Shown here: positions 28,776-36,970 of the stretch, piece after piece | How the letters are laid out: the number at the start of each line of letters is the position of its first letter | Position numbering within the stretch: the first letter of the stretch is position 1 | Assembly (NCBI RefSeq): GCF_002879885.1 | Contig: NZ_PNYA01000025.1 | Coordinates: 1 to 64,000 of the forward strand | Length of the DNA: 64,000 nt | Direction of reading: 5' to 3' | DNA from: Trinickia dabaoshanensis | Lineage (GTDB): Bacteria > Pseudomonadota > Gammaproteobacteria > Burkholderiales > Burkholderiaceae | Notes under the pieces: generated by a model | Told to the model about the DNA's origin: nothing | Seen by the model: only the letters and a program-made list of their open reading frames with translations | The model's database searches: none | Made by a program: the position numbers and the translations under genes

Positions 28776-29810
28776 TCACACTTCGCTCGGCAACGCGTAC
28801 GGCAACGGCTGAAACGCGAGGGCAGGCCCGTCCGCGGCGGCAAAGTGAACGCTTCCGCCCTCCAGTGCGGCGAGCTTGATTTCGGCCAACACATCGATGC
28901 CCCCCTTCGGCGCGGCAGCGGCGTTCACGATCATGCCGCACGGCTGGCCCGGGTCGTCCGAATGGAATAGCTCCGCGCCGGGGGTCACCGGCTTGTCCGC
29001 GTGCTCGCCCGCAATGTGCGCCAACGCCATCCGCCGCTTGATGGTCCCGCGATACTGGCTGCGCGCGACGACTTCCTGCCCCGGATAACATCCCTTGCGG
29101 AAATTGATGCCTTCGAGCACGTCGAAGTTGACCATCTGGGGCACGAACTGTTCGAGCACGCCGTGCGTAATGCGCGGCTCGCCCGCATGAATATCGAGCC
29201 AATCCCAGACAGCGGGCGAAACGCGGGGAAGTTGACCCTCCAGTCCTGCCAGCCGCTCTTGCACGAGCGCCTTCGGTCCAATCCAGAGATAGCGCGGCCG
29301 CGCCGCGGCGTCGGGCACGCGAATCAGCGATCCGGCCGGACCCGCAACGTGTACGTGCACGCCATCGGGCAACGCGTCGAACAACTGGGCGAGCGGCGCG
29401 CGAACATCGCCGGCAAAGCCGACCACCGCGACCGAATCCGTGGCGTCGGTCAGCTTCGCCTTCGCGCGCAGCACGAACATCGACAGGCGTTTTTGTACCG
29501 CCGCGGTCAGTTCCCTCGAAACGAGCAGGCGAATCGTATCGGCCGCGCGCCAGATCAGCATCGAGGCAAGCAATCGCCCCTTGGGCGAGCAGTAACCGGC
29601 GAGGCGGGCACTCGCGGCATCGAGGTGCTGAACGTCGTTCGTCAACTGACCGTGTAGAAAACTCGCCGCGTCGTCGCCGACCGCGTCGATCACGCCGAAC
29701 TGGTCGAGCGGCATGAATGCGCCGCGCGAAAGGACCGCTTCGAACTCGGCGGCGGCGGGGTGCGACGGCGTCGCGGAAGCGGGGGACACGGGGGCGTTCT
29801 GTTCGTTCAT
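28776..29810 (-). CDS. ygfZ: Folate-binding protein YgfZ
   Basis: A tetrahydrofolate-binding protein that supports maturation or repair of certain Fe-S enzymes. The protein has 344 residues of the GcvT-like fold. The YgfZ signature with the conserved Cys is present as GINFRKGCYPGQEVVARSQY. The N-terminal FLHGQLTNDVQHL is also typical. Start ATG 29810. It is divergent from mltG, as in many betaproteobacteria. Confidence 0.94.
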   Translation of the reverse strand: MNEQNAPVSPASATPSHPAAAEFEAVLSRGAFMPLDQFGVIDAVGDDAASFLHGQLTNDVQHLDAASARLAGYCSPKGRLLASMLIWRAADTIRLLVSRELTAAVQKRLSMFVLRAKAKLTDATDSVAVVGFAGDVRAPLAQLFDALPDGVHVHVAGPAGSLIRVPDAAARPRYLWIGPKALVQERLAGLEGQLPRVSPAVWDWLDIHAGEPRITHGVLEQFVPQMVNFDVLEGINFRKGCYPGQEVVARSQYRGTIKRRMALAHIAGEHADKPVTPGAELFHSDDPGQPCGMIVNAAAAPKGGIDVLAEIKLAALEGGSVHFAAADGPALAFQPLPYALPSEV

Positions 29811-29831
29811 GGAATTCGTGACTAGTCAATC

Positions 29832-29861
29832 CTGACTTCGGCTTAGGCGAACAAGTATTAT
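29832..29861 (+). promoter_or_regulatory. Candidate sigma-70 promoter of mltG
   Basis: CTGACT (29832-29837) and TATTAT (29856-29861) are separated by 18 bp. Transcription would start near 29868, which lies after the first possible mltG ATG (29862) and before the second (29889). It therefore supports the later start. Confidence 0.45.
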
Positions 29862-29888
29862 ATGGGGTCCTTCCTAGCCGTGTTTCGC

Positions 29889-30905
29889 ATGACCTTGTTG
29901 AGAAAATGCCTCGCCTTCGGGGTAGTCCTAGCCGTTTTGCTTGGCCTGCTTGCCTCGGTGGGCGGCTATTACTGGGCCACCCATCCGCTCGCGCTGCCGT
30001 CCGCCACCATCGATGTCACGATTCAACCGCGCAGCACCGTGCGCGGCGTCGCGGCGCAACTCAATCGTGGCGGCGTTCCCGTGGAGCCGGAGCCGTTCGT
30101 GCTCATGACGCGCCTGCTCGGCCTGCAAAGCCACCTGAAATCGGGTAATTACGAGTTCCGCACCGGCATCACACCCTACGCCGTGCTGCAAAAGCTGGCG
30201 TTGGGCGACGTCGACGAATCGGTCGTCACGATCATCGAGGGTTGGACGTTCAAGCGCATGCGAGCGGAGTTCGATGCCAGTCCGGCGCTTCGGCACGACA
30301 CCGCCGGGATGGACGACGCGCAGTTGCTCGCCGCGATCGGCGCCAGCGACTCGCCGACGACGAGCGCCGAGGGCCTGTTTTTCCCCGATACCTATTTGTT
30401 CGACAAAGGAACGAGCGACGTGAACGTCTACCGGCGCGCGTACAAGTTGATGCAACAACGCTTGACGGCGGCCTGGGCCGCCCGCGCGGCGGGTCTGCCA
30501 TACCAGACGCCGTACGAAGCGCTGACGGTTGCCTCGCTCATCGAAAAAGAGACGGGCAAGGCAAGCGATCGCCCGCTCGTGTCGGCGGTGTTCGCCAATC
30601 GGCTCCGCATCGGCATGCCGCTGCAGACAGACCCGGCCGTGATCTATGGATTGGGCGAGCGCTACGACGGTCACCTGAGCAAACGCGATTTGCAACAGGA
30701 CACGCCGTACAACACCTATACGCGCCGCGGCCTACCGCCCACCCCGATCTCGCTGCCCGGCGTCGCTTCGCTGCAAGCCGCGCTGAACCCGGCGCCCACC
30801 AGCGCGCTATATTTCGTGTCGCGCGGGGACGGCAGCAGTATCTTTTCAGACACGCTCGGCGCCCATAACCGCGCCGTGGACAAATACATCCGAGGACAGG
30901 AATAA
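29889..30905 (+). CDS. mltG: Endolytic murein transglycosylase
   Basis: Inner-membrane lytic transglycosylase that cuts nascent peptidoglycan strands and sets glycan length. It has 338 residues from ATG 29889. A single N-terminal membrane helix (FGVVLAVLLGLLASVGGYYW) is followed by a LysM-like subdomain and the YceG catalytic domain. The catalytic Glu is in ASLIEKETGKASDRP. Other conserved parts are ANRLRIGMPLQTDPAVIYG and YNTYTRRGLPPTPISLPG. The ATG at 29862 would add nine residues but abuts a -10-like hexamer. It is the first gene of mltG-tmk-holB; its stop directly precedes the tmk ATG. Confidence 0.93.
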   Translation: MTLLRKCLAFGVVLAVLLGLLASVGGYYWATHPLALPSATIDVTIQPRSTVRGVAAQLNRGGVPVEPEPFVLMTRLLGLQSHLKSGNYEFRTGITPYAVLQKLALGDVDESVVTIIEGWTFKRMRAEFDASPALRHDTAGMDDAQLLAAIGASDSPTTSAEGLFFPDTYLFDKGTSDVNVYRRAYKLMQQRLTAAWAARAAGLPYQTPYEALTVASLIEKETGKASDRPLVSAVFANRLRIGMPLQTDPAVIYGLGERYDGHLSKRDLQQDTPYNTYTRRGLPPTPISLPGVASLQAALNPAPTSALYFVSRGDGSSIFSDTLGAHNRAVDKYIRGQE

Positions 30906-31526
30906 ATGGCGCGAGGCAAGTTCATCACGTTCGAAGGTATCGACGGAGCGGGCAAGACGACGCATTTGCCCTGGTTTCGCGAGCGCCTCGAAGAGAAGGT
31001 GACGGCCGCGGGCCGCGCCGTCGTGACGACGCGCGAGCCGGGCGGCACGCCGCTTGGCGAAGCGTTGCGTGAACTGCTGCTGCATGAGCGAATGGATCTC
31101 GAGACGGAGGCGCTGCTGATGTTCGCCGCGCGGCGCGAACACCTCGCGCAAGTGATCGAGCCGGCGCTCACGCGCGGCGATTGGGTGCTGTCGGATCGTT
31201 TCACCGACGCGACCTTCGCCTACCAAGGCGGCGGGCGCGGCTTGCCGCGCGACAAGCTCGAAACGCTCGAACGCTGGGTCCAGGGCGGCTTTCAGCCCGA
31301 TCTCACCGTACTGTTCGACCTGCCGCCCGAAACCGCGAGCGAGCGCCGCGGCGCCGCCCGCGCGCCCGACAAGTTCGAGAGCGAGACCGACGCGTTTTTC
31401 GCCCGTACGCGCGCGGAATATCTGCGCCGGGCACAAGAAGCGCCGTATCGTTTCGCAATCGTCGATGCCAAGCTGAGCATCGAACAGATCCGAAAGCGGC
31501 TCGGCGAGGTCATCGACGCGCTATGA
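30906..31526 (+). CDS. tmk: Thymidylate kinase
   Basis: Phosphorylates dTMP to dTDP for DNA synthesis. The protein has 206 residues. The P-loop [11 protein letters not shown] is at residues 10-20. The DR(Y/F) motif is in [20 protein letters not shown], and the N-terminal half carries [15 protein letters not shown]. The ATG abuts the mltG stop, so the two are coupled. holB follows at 58 bp. Confidence 0.97.
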   Translation: MARGKFITFEGIDGAGKTTHLPWFRERLEEKVTAAGRAVVTTREPGGTPLGEALRELLLHERMDLETEALLMFAARREHLAQVIEPALTRGDWVLSDRFTDATFAYQGGGRGLPRDKLETLERWVQGGFQPDLTVLFDLPPETASERRGAARAPDKFESETDAFFARTRAEYLRRAQEAPYRFAIVDAKLSIEQIRKRLGEVIDAL

Positions 31527-31584
31527 ACGCCCGCGCGATCCACGCACTCCATTGCTCGTACGAAGATTAAGTTAAGGCTCGACG

Positions 31585-32610
31585 ATGATCTACCCGTGGC
31601 AACACGACGATTGGGACCGCCTGCAGCGCCTACGCGCGCAATGGCCGCATGCTTTGCTGCTCTACGGGCAAGCCGGCATCGGCAAGCTGCGCTTCGCGCA
31701 ACACCTGGCGCAAGGGATGCTGTGCGAGGCTCCTGCGGCGAACGGCGAGCCCTGCGGTCAATGCGCCGCGTGCAATTGGTTCGTTCAAGGCAACCATCCC
31801 GACTACCGGGCCGTGCTCCCCGAAGCACTGGCCGGCGATGCCGCCGGAGCGGCGGTGTCCGAGGAAAAAGCGGAGGGCGAGGAGGGCAAGAAAACGCGCA
31901 CGCTGAGCAAGGAAATCAAAATCGAGCAAGTGCGCGCGCTGCTCGATTTCTGCGGGATCGGCGCGCACCGCGGCGGCGCACGGGTGGTACTCGTCTATCC
32001 CGCCGAGGCGCTGAACGCGGCCTCGGCCAATGCGCTGCTCAAGACGCTCGAGGAGCCCCCGGCCGGAGTGGTCTTCCTGCTCGTCTCGGCGCGCGTCGAC
32101 CGGTTGCTGCCGACGATCATCAGCCGCTGCCGGCAATGGCCGATGGCGACGCCGTCGCCCGAGCAGGCGCGCGCCTGGCTCGCGGAGCAAAACGTGTCCG
32201 ATCCCGCCGCGCTGCTGGCCGAGGCCGGCGGTGCGCCGCTGGCCGCCTTGGCGCTGGCCGCCGACGACAGCCGGCCGCTGCGGGACTTCACGCTCAAGCA
32301 GTTGGCCGCCGGTCCCGAATGCGACGCATTTGCGTGCGCCGAGGCGCTGCAAAAGCTCCCGGTGCCGGTCGTGCTCGGCTGGCTGCAGCGCTGGCTGTAC
32401 GATCTCGTCGCGCAACGGGCCGCGCAGCGGCCACGCTACTTCCCGGCCGCGCAACGCGAACTGGAGCGCTGCGCGACGCGCATCGACGCCAACGCGTTTG
32501 CCCGCTTCATGAAAGACGTCACGCGCGAACGGGCCGTCGAAAATCATCCGCTCAACGCCCGGCTCGTGTTCGAAGCGCTGTTTCTCGGCTATCGCGACTT
32601 GTTCGTCTAA
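31585..32610 (+). CDS. holB: DNA polymerase III subunit delta'
   Basis: A clamp-loader subunit of the replicative polymerase. The protein has 341 residues with an AAA+ core. A P-loop-like GQAGIGK is at 28-34. The four zinc cysteines C47, C57, C60 and C63 lie in the CEAP...CGQCAAC stretch. The SRC-type motif TIISRCRQWPM and NALLKTLEEPPAG are present. A charged Lys/Glu-rich insertion (about 93-113, EEKAEGEEGKKTRTLSKEI) lies in the nucleotide domain. It follows tmk, in the order found in many proteobacteria. Confidence 0.95.
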   Translation: MIYPWQHDDWDRLQRLRAQWPHALLLYGQAGIGKLRFAQHLAQGMLCEAPAANGEPCGQCAACNWFVQGNHPDYRAVLPEALAGDAAGAAVSEEKAEGEEGKKTRTLSKEIKIEQVRALLDFCGIGAHRGGARVVLVYPAEALNAASANALLKTLEEPPAGVVFLLVSARVDRLLPTIISRCRQWPMATPSPEQARAWLAEQNVSDPAALLAEAGGAPLAALALAADDSRPLRDFTLKQLAAGPECDAFACAEALQKLPVPVVLGWLQRWLYDLVAQRAAQRPRYFPAAQRELERCATRIDANAFARFMKDVTRERAVENHPLNARLVFEALFLGYRDLFV

Positions 32611-32681
32611 GCGCCGAGATCGCCATACCATGCGAACCGAACGAGTTCTATCCGCCGAGTCCACCAGAAAGAGCTTCAGTC

Positions 32682-33212
32682 ATGCACGTTAGCTACCGCG
32701 ATGCGACACTCGACGATTTGCCCGAGATCGTCGCCATCTACAACTCGACGATTCCTTCTCGAGAGGTAACGGCCGACCTCACGCCGGTTACCGTGGAAAG
32801 CCGTCTGCCGTGGTTCGAGGCCCATGGGCCGAGCAAACGGCCGCTATGGGTCGTGGAAGAACCGGCGCAGGAGCAGGCGGGCGCCAAGCGCATCGTCGCG
32901 TGGCTAAGCTTTTCGGATTTCTATGGCCGTCCCGCCTACGCGCGCACGGCTGAAATCAGTATCTATCTCGATCGGAGCGAGCGCGGGCGGGGGCTCGGTA
33001 CGCGGCTCGTGGCGGCCGCGCTCGACGCCGCCCCGGGGCTCGGCATCGATACCTTGTTGGGCTTCATTTTCGGGCACAACGCGGCGAGCCTCGCGCTGTT
33101 CCGGCGCTGCGGATTTCACGATTGGGGTTTGTTGCCCCGCGTGGCCGTGCTCGATGGCATCGAGCACGACTTGGTGATCCTCGGGCGTCGCGTCGGCGAC
33201 CCGGCTCCCTGA
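32682..33212 (+). CDS. GNAT acetyltransferase, phosphinothricin-acetyltransferase-like
   Basis: A 176-residue GNAT enzyme of the Pat/Bar (YncA) subgroup. It starts MHVSYRDATLDDLPEIVAIY and has AEISIYLDRSERGRGLGTRL as the acetyl-CoA loop (RGRGLG). NAASLALFRRCGFHDWGLLP follows. Members acetylate L-amino-acid analogues such as methionine sulfoximine. It lies between holB and tatD, 71 and 52 bp away, an insertion in an otherwise standard cluster. The substrate is not certain. Confidence 0.88.
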   Translation: MHVSYRDATLDDLPEIVAIYNSTIPSREVTADLTPVTVESRLPWFEAHGPSKRPLWVVEEPAQEQAGAKRIVAWLSFSDFYGRPAYARTAEISIYLDRSERGRGLGTRLVAAALDAAPGLGIDTLLGFIFGHNAASLALFRRCGFHDWGLLPRVAVLDGIEHDLVILGRRVGDPAP

Positions 33213-33264
33213 TCGTCCGAACGCCCCGCCCGCGCCGCGGAACAATCTGAACTTAAGGAAGACG

Positions 33265-34056
33265 ATGTTCGTCGATTCGCATTGCCACATCAATTTCGAA
33301 GGCCTGGTCGAACGCTTGCCGCAGGTACTCGAGAACATGCGCTCGCACGACGTGACGCACGCGCTGTGCGTCAGCGTCGATTTCGAAACGCTCCCGAGCG
33401 TGCTCGAGGTAGCCGCCACCTACGAAAACGTCTATGCATCCGTGGGCGTGCACCCCGATCACGAGGACGCGCGTGAACCGACGCTCGCGGAGCTGGTCGA
33501 ATTGGCCGCGCATCCCAAAGTCGTCGCGATCGGAGAAACCGGGCTCGACTATTACCGCCTGGAAGGGCGCTCGATCGCCGATATGGAGTGGCAGCGCGAG
33601 CGCTTTCGCACGCACATCCGGGCGGCCAAGACTGTCATGAAGCCGCTGATCGTGCACACCCGCGCCTCGAGCGAGGACACGCTACGGATCATGTCGGAAG
33701 AGCAGGCGAGCGTGCCGGGCGGTGTCATGCATTGCTTTACGGAGCCGTGGGCCGTGGCCGAACGGGCGTTGGCTCAGAATTTTTACATTTCGCTTTCGGG
33801 TATCGTCACCTTCAAGAGCGCGACCGACGTACAGGATGTGGCACGGCGCGTGCCGCTCGAGCGGCTTTTGATCGAAACGGACTCGCCTTACCTCGCGCCG
33901 GTGCCGTATCGCGGCAAACCTAATGAACCTGCGTACGTAAGTTATGTCGGACGTTTCATCGCACAGGCGCGCGGCATGTCCGATGCCGACCTCGGTGCCG
34001 CGACCACGCAAAATTTCTTTCGTTTATTCGGCATCCCCGTGCCGGATGCTGCCTGA
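33265..34056 (+). CDS. tatD: TatD family metal-dependent hydrolase
   Basis: A TIM-barrel hydrolase / 3'-5' DNase. The protein has 263 residues. Metal ligands are seen in FVDSHCHINF (HxH), IGETGLDYYR (Glu), PLIVHTRASSEDT (His), MHCF (His) and IETDSPYLAPVP (Asp). It is the last gene of the mltG-tmk-holB-GNAT-tatD run. An AAGGAAGA site precedes the ATG. Confidence 0.95.
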   Translation: MFVDSHCHINFEGLVERLPQVLENMRSHDVTHALCVSVDFETLPSVLEVAATYENVYASVGVHPDHEDAREPTLAELVELAAHPKVVAIGETGLDYYRLEGRSIADMEWQRERFRTHIRAAKTVMKPLIVHTRASSEDTLRIMSEEQASVPGGVMHCFTEPWAVAERALAQNFYISLSGIVTFKSATDVQDVARRVPLERLLIETDSPYLAPVPYRGKPNEPAYVSYVGRFIAQARGMSDADLGAATTQNFFRLFGIPVPDAA

Positions 34057-34108
34057 GCGAACGACAGACTACCGCTGATACGACAAAACAAAGGAAGACC
34101 ACTTGAAT

Positions 34109-34846
34109 ATGCATACCGATCCGTCGCTCTCGACCGTTTCCCGGCGCCTCGTGCACCGCTTCGCGCTCGTGTGCGCCGGCGCCCTCGCTTCGGTGGCGCT
34201 GACCGCTCACGCATCGAGCCTCGATTCGCTCGTCAAGGCCGTGAAGTTCGACGATGTCGACGCCGTCCAAAAGGCGCTCAAACAAGGCGCGGATCCGAAC
34301 GCGACAGACCCGCAAGGCATGCCGTTGATCGTGCTGGCGGCGCGCGAGAAGTCGGACAAGGTGGCCAAGGCGCTGATGGCGGATTCGAAAACCGATATCG
34401 AGAAGCTCGATTCGGCGGGCGAGAACGCCATGATGCTCGCGGCGCTGAACGGCGATGCCGACCTCGTCAAGGCTCTGATCGACAAGGGCGCCGAAGTCAA
34501 CAAGAAAGGCTGGGCGCCGCTGCATTACGCGGCTGCGAACGGTCACGACGACATCGTGAAGGTGCTGCTCGATAACTCGGCCTACATCGATGCCGGCTCG
34601 CCGAACGGCACGACGCCGCTGATGATGGCCGCGCGCGGCAATCATCTGTCCACCGTCAAAGTGCTGCTCGACGCGGGCGCCGATTCGCGCGTGAAGAATC
34701 AACTGGGCCTCACGGCGCTCGATTTTGCCAAGCGCTACCACGCCAAAGACGTGACCGAAGCGATGGAAGACATGTACGCCCGGGAGGCGGCGAGCGCATC
34801 GGGTGCGGCCGGCGCGTCTACTCCGGCTCAAAACGGTGCAAAATGA
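34109..34846 (+). CDS. Exported ankyrin-repeat protein
   Basis: A 245-residue protein with a signal peptide (RFALVCAGALASVALTAHA) and about five ankyrin repeats. The repeats contain the usual DxxGxTPLxxAA-type helices: DPQGMPLIVLAAREK, DSAGENAMMLAALNGDADLV, KKGWAPLHYAAANGHDDIV, NGTTPLMMAARGNHLSTV and NQLGLTALDFAKRYH. The tail is Ala/Ser-rich. AAGGAAG (34091-34097) fits ATG 34109 better than the TTG at 34103. It is probably a periplasmic protein-binding scaffold. The partner is unknown. Confidence 0.9.
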   Translation: MHTDPSLSTVSRRLVHRFALVCAGALASVALTAHASSLDSLVKAVKFDDVDAVQKALKQGADPNATDPQGMPLIVLAAREKSDKVAKALMADSKTDIEKLDSAGENAMMLAALNGDADLVKALIDKGAEVNKKGWAPLHYAAANGHDDIVKVLLDNSAYIDAGSPNGTTPLMMAARGNHLSTVKVLLDAGADSRVKNQLGLTALDFAKRYHAKDVTEAMEDMYAREAASASGAAGASTPAQNGAK

Positions 34847-34922
34847 TCGTTTTTTGGCCCCGGGCGAGATTGCCGGGGCCGTTTGCGCAATACCCGTTCA
34901 CCGCTCGGAGAAAAGGAAGATT

Positions 34923-35300
34923 ATGTTGCGGGCTTTGATATGCGTCGGGACGTTGACCATGCCCGTCGCCGCCCTGGCGGCGGTTACGCTGGGGGGCGGC
35001 AAGTTCACGGCAGGCGATTTGCACAAGCTGTGCACCCAGACCGACGCGATTTCGCGCGCCGCCTGCGTTGCCTATATCAAGGGGGCCGCCGACGGCGTGT
35101 TCAATACGATCGATGCCATCGGTGGAACCACCGGCCCGCGCGTGGGCCAGTATTTTTGCTTGCCCGAGCGCGTGGAGTCGCAGCGGCTCGTCGACGCGAT
35201 TCGCCGCTTTGTCGCCGAGAATCCCGACACGGCGGAATACAACGCCAGTACGGCCGTCTCGCTCGGTCTCGAGAAGGCCTTTCCATGCAAGAGCGAATGA
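34923..35300 (+). CDS. Rap1a/Tai-type immunity-domain protein
   Basis: A 125-residue exported protein. The signal peptide is MLRALICVGTLTMPVAALA. The mature part is a small helical domain with two disulfide-type Cys pairs (LCTQ, RAACVAYIKGAADGV, YFCLPE, AFPC). This matches the Rap1a/Tai4 family, whose studied members are periplasmic immunity proteins against T6SS amidases. AAAAGGAAGA precedes the ATG at 34923. No amidase gene is adjacent, so it is an orphan or has another role. It is placed 76 bp after the ankyrin gene. Confidence 0.75.
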   Translation: MLRALICVGTLTMPVAALAAVTLGGGKFTAGDLHKLCTQTDAISRAACVAYIKGAADGVFNTIDAIGGTTGPRVGQYFCLPERVESQRLVDAIRRFVAENPDTAEYNASTAVSLGLEKAFPCKSE

Positions 35301-35396
35301 ACGGCGTGTGAGCGGCGGATGACCGATTCAAGCGCGGCGGGCGCCGCAATTGAGAACGATCGATTTACGTCGGAACGAAACAGCACCACTACCACC

Positions 35397-36773
35397 ATGG
35401 GTCGACTCATCGCCGTATCGAATCGCGTCGCAACGCCTACCGAGACCAAGGGTTCGGCGGGCGGGCTTGCCGTCGGTATTTACAGCGCCCTGAAGGACAT
35501 GGGCGGCGTATGGTTCGGCTGGAGCGGAGACGTGGTCAGCGAAACGGTAGCCAACGCCGGACCGACGCTCAAGCAAGAGGGCACCGTTACCTTCGCGACG
35601 GTTGGCCTAACGCGGCGCGACTACGATCAGTACTACCGCGGCTTTTCCAATGCGACGTTGTGGCCGGTCTTTCACTACCGCAACGATCTCGCGGGCTACG
35701 AACGCGAGGAATACGCCGGCTACCGCCGCGTCAACGCCTGGCTCGCGCATAAGCTCGTCAAACTGATCGAGCCGGACGACATCGTCTGGGTGCACGACTA
35801 TCACTTGATTCCGTTCGCCGAGTCGCTGCGCCGAGAGGGCGTGACCAATCGCATCGGCTTTTTCCTGCATACGCCGTTTCCGTCGCCGCAGGTGCTGCTG
35901 AACATTCCGCCGCACCAGGAACTGATCAAGTCGCTCTGCTGTTACGACTTGCTCGGCTTCCAGACCGATGCGGATCGCCTCGCTTTCCACGACTACATCG
36001 AGCGCCATGCCGGAGGGACGGTCAGCGCGGAGGGCAACGTCGAGGCTTACGGGCGCCGGTTGCGCACGGGCGTCTATCGCATCGGCGTGTTTCCCGATGA
36101 AATCGCGGCAGAGGCGGAGCGTAACGAGAGCCGTCAGCAGGTGCTGGAACTCAAGCACAGCCTCGAGGGACGCAAGCTCATCATGAGCGTGGACCGCCTC
36201 GATTATTCGAAGGGGCTCATCGAGCGGTTCCGCGCCTTCGAACAATTGCTCGAGCATGCGCCTGAATGGCGCGGGAACGTCACGTTCGTTCAGGTCGCTC
36301 CGCCGACCCGGGCCGACGTCGAGAGTTATCAGCAAATCCGGCAGAAGCTCGAATACGAGGCCGGGCGTATCAACGGCCGTTACTCGGGACTCGATTACAC
36401 GCCGATTCGCTACCTCAACCAGCGTTTCGCGCGTTCGCAGTTGATGTCGATGTGCCGTGAGTCGCAAGTCGGGTTCGTGACGCCGCTGCGCGACGGCATG
36501 AATCTCGTGGCGAAGGAGTACATCGCCGCTCAGAACCCCGACGATCCCGGCGTGCTGGTGCTCTCCGAGTTCGCGGGCGCCGCCGCCGAGCTGTGCGCCG
36601 CGTTGATCGTCAATCCGCACGACATCGCCGGGATGTCGGAAGCCCTCGAACGCGCGCTGTCGATGCCGCTCGAGGAACGCAAGCAACGTCACGAAGTCAA
36701 TATGGCCGTGCTCAGGCGCAACGATCTGGGCGTCTGGCGCGATACGTTTCTGGCCGATTTACGCGCGGCCTGA
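35397..36773 (+). CDS. otsA: Trehalose-6-phosphate synthase
   Basis: Transfers glucose from UDP-glucose to glucose-6-phosphate, making trehalose-6-phosphate (family GT20). The protein has 458 residues from ATG 35397 (MGRLIAVSNRV, the family start); a longer frame to 35319 has no similarity. Active-site segments are GGLAVGIYSALKDMGGVWFG, WVHDYHLIPFAESLRR, FFLHTPFPSPQVL, VDRLDYSKGLIERF and VTPLRDGMNLVAKEYIAAQ. The phosphatase otsB is not next to it. A GT4 glycosyltransferase follows at 197 bp. Confidence 0.96.
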   Translation: MGRLIAVSNRVATPTETKGSAGGLAVGIYSALKDMGGVWFGWSGDVVSETVANAGPTLKQEGTVTFATVGLTRRDYDQYYRGFSNATLWPVFHYRNDLAGYEREEYAGYRRVNAWLAHKLVKLIEPDDIVWVHDYHLIPFAESLRREGVTNRIGFFLHTPFPSPQVLLNIPPHQELIKSLCCYDLLGFQTDADRLAFHDYIERHAGGTVSAEGNVEAYGRRLRTGVYRIGVFPDEIAAEAERNESRQQVLELKHSLEGRKLIMSVDRLDYSKGLIERFRAFEQLLEHAPEWRGNVTFVQVAPPTRADVESYQQIRQKLEYEAGRINGRYSGLDYTPIRYLNQRFARSQLMSMCRESQVGFVTPLRDGMNLVAKEYIAAQNPDDPGVLVLSEFAGAAAELCAALIVNPHDIAGMSEALERALSMPLEERKQRHEVNMAVLRRNDLGVWRDTFLADLRAA

Positions 36774-36970
36774 GCCTGTTTCGCGACTGTAACAACCCGC
36801 AGCAAATGAAAGCGGCGCGGTATCGGGGGCGTGTCGTACCGAATAATTGAAGCCGTGGCGCCGCAATTCGAAAAGCTGGCCGGCCGAAGCCGGCTTGGCG
36901 CCCCCGAGTAACCGGCCGGACCGGGATGAAATTTCATCCACCGAAGGTCCCCTTGCATGGAGTCCATCGA

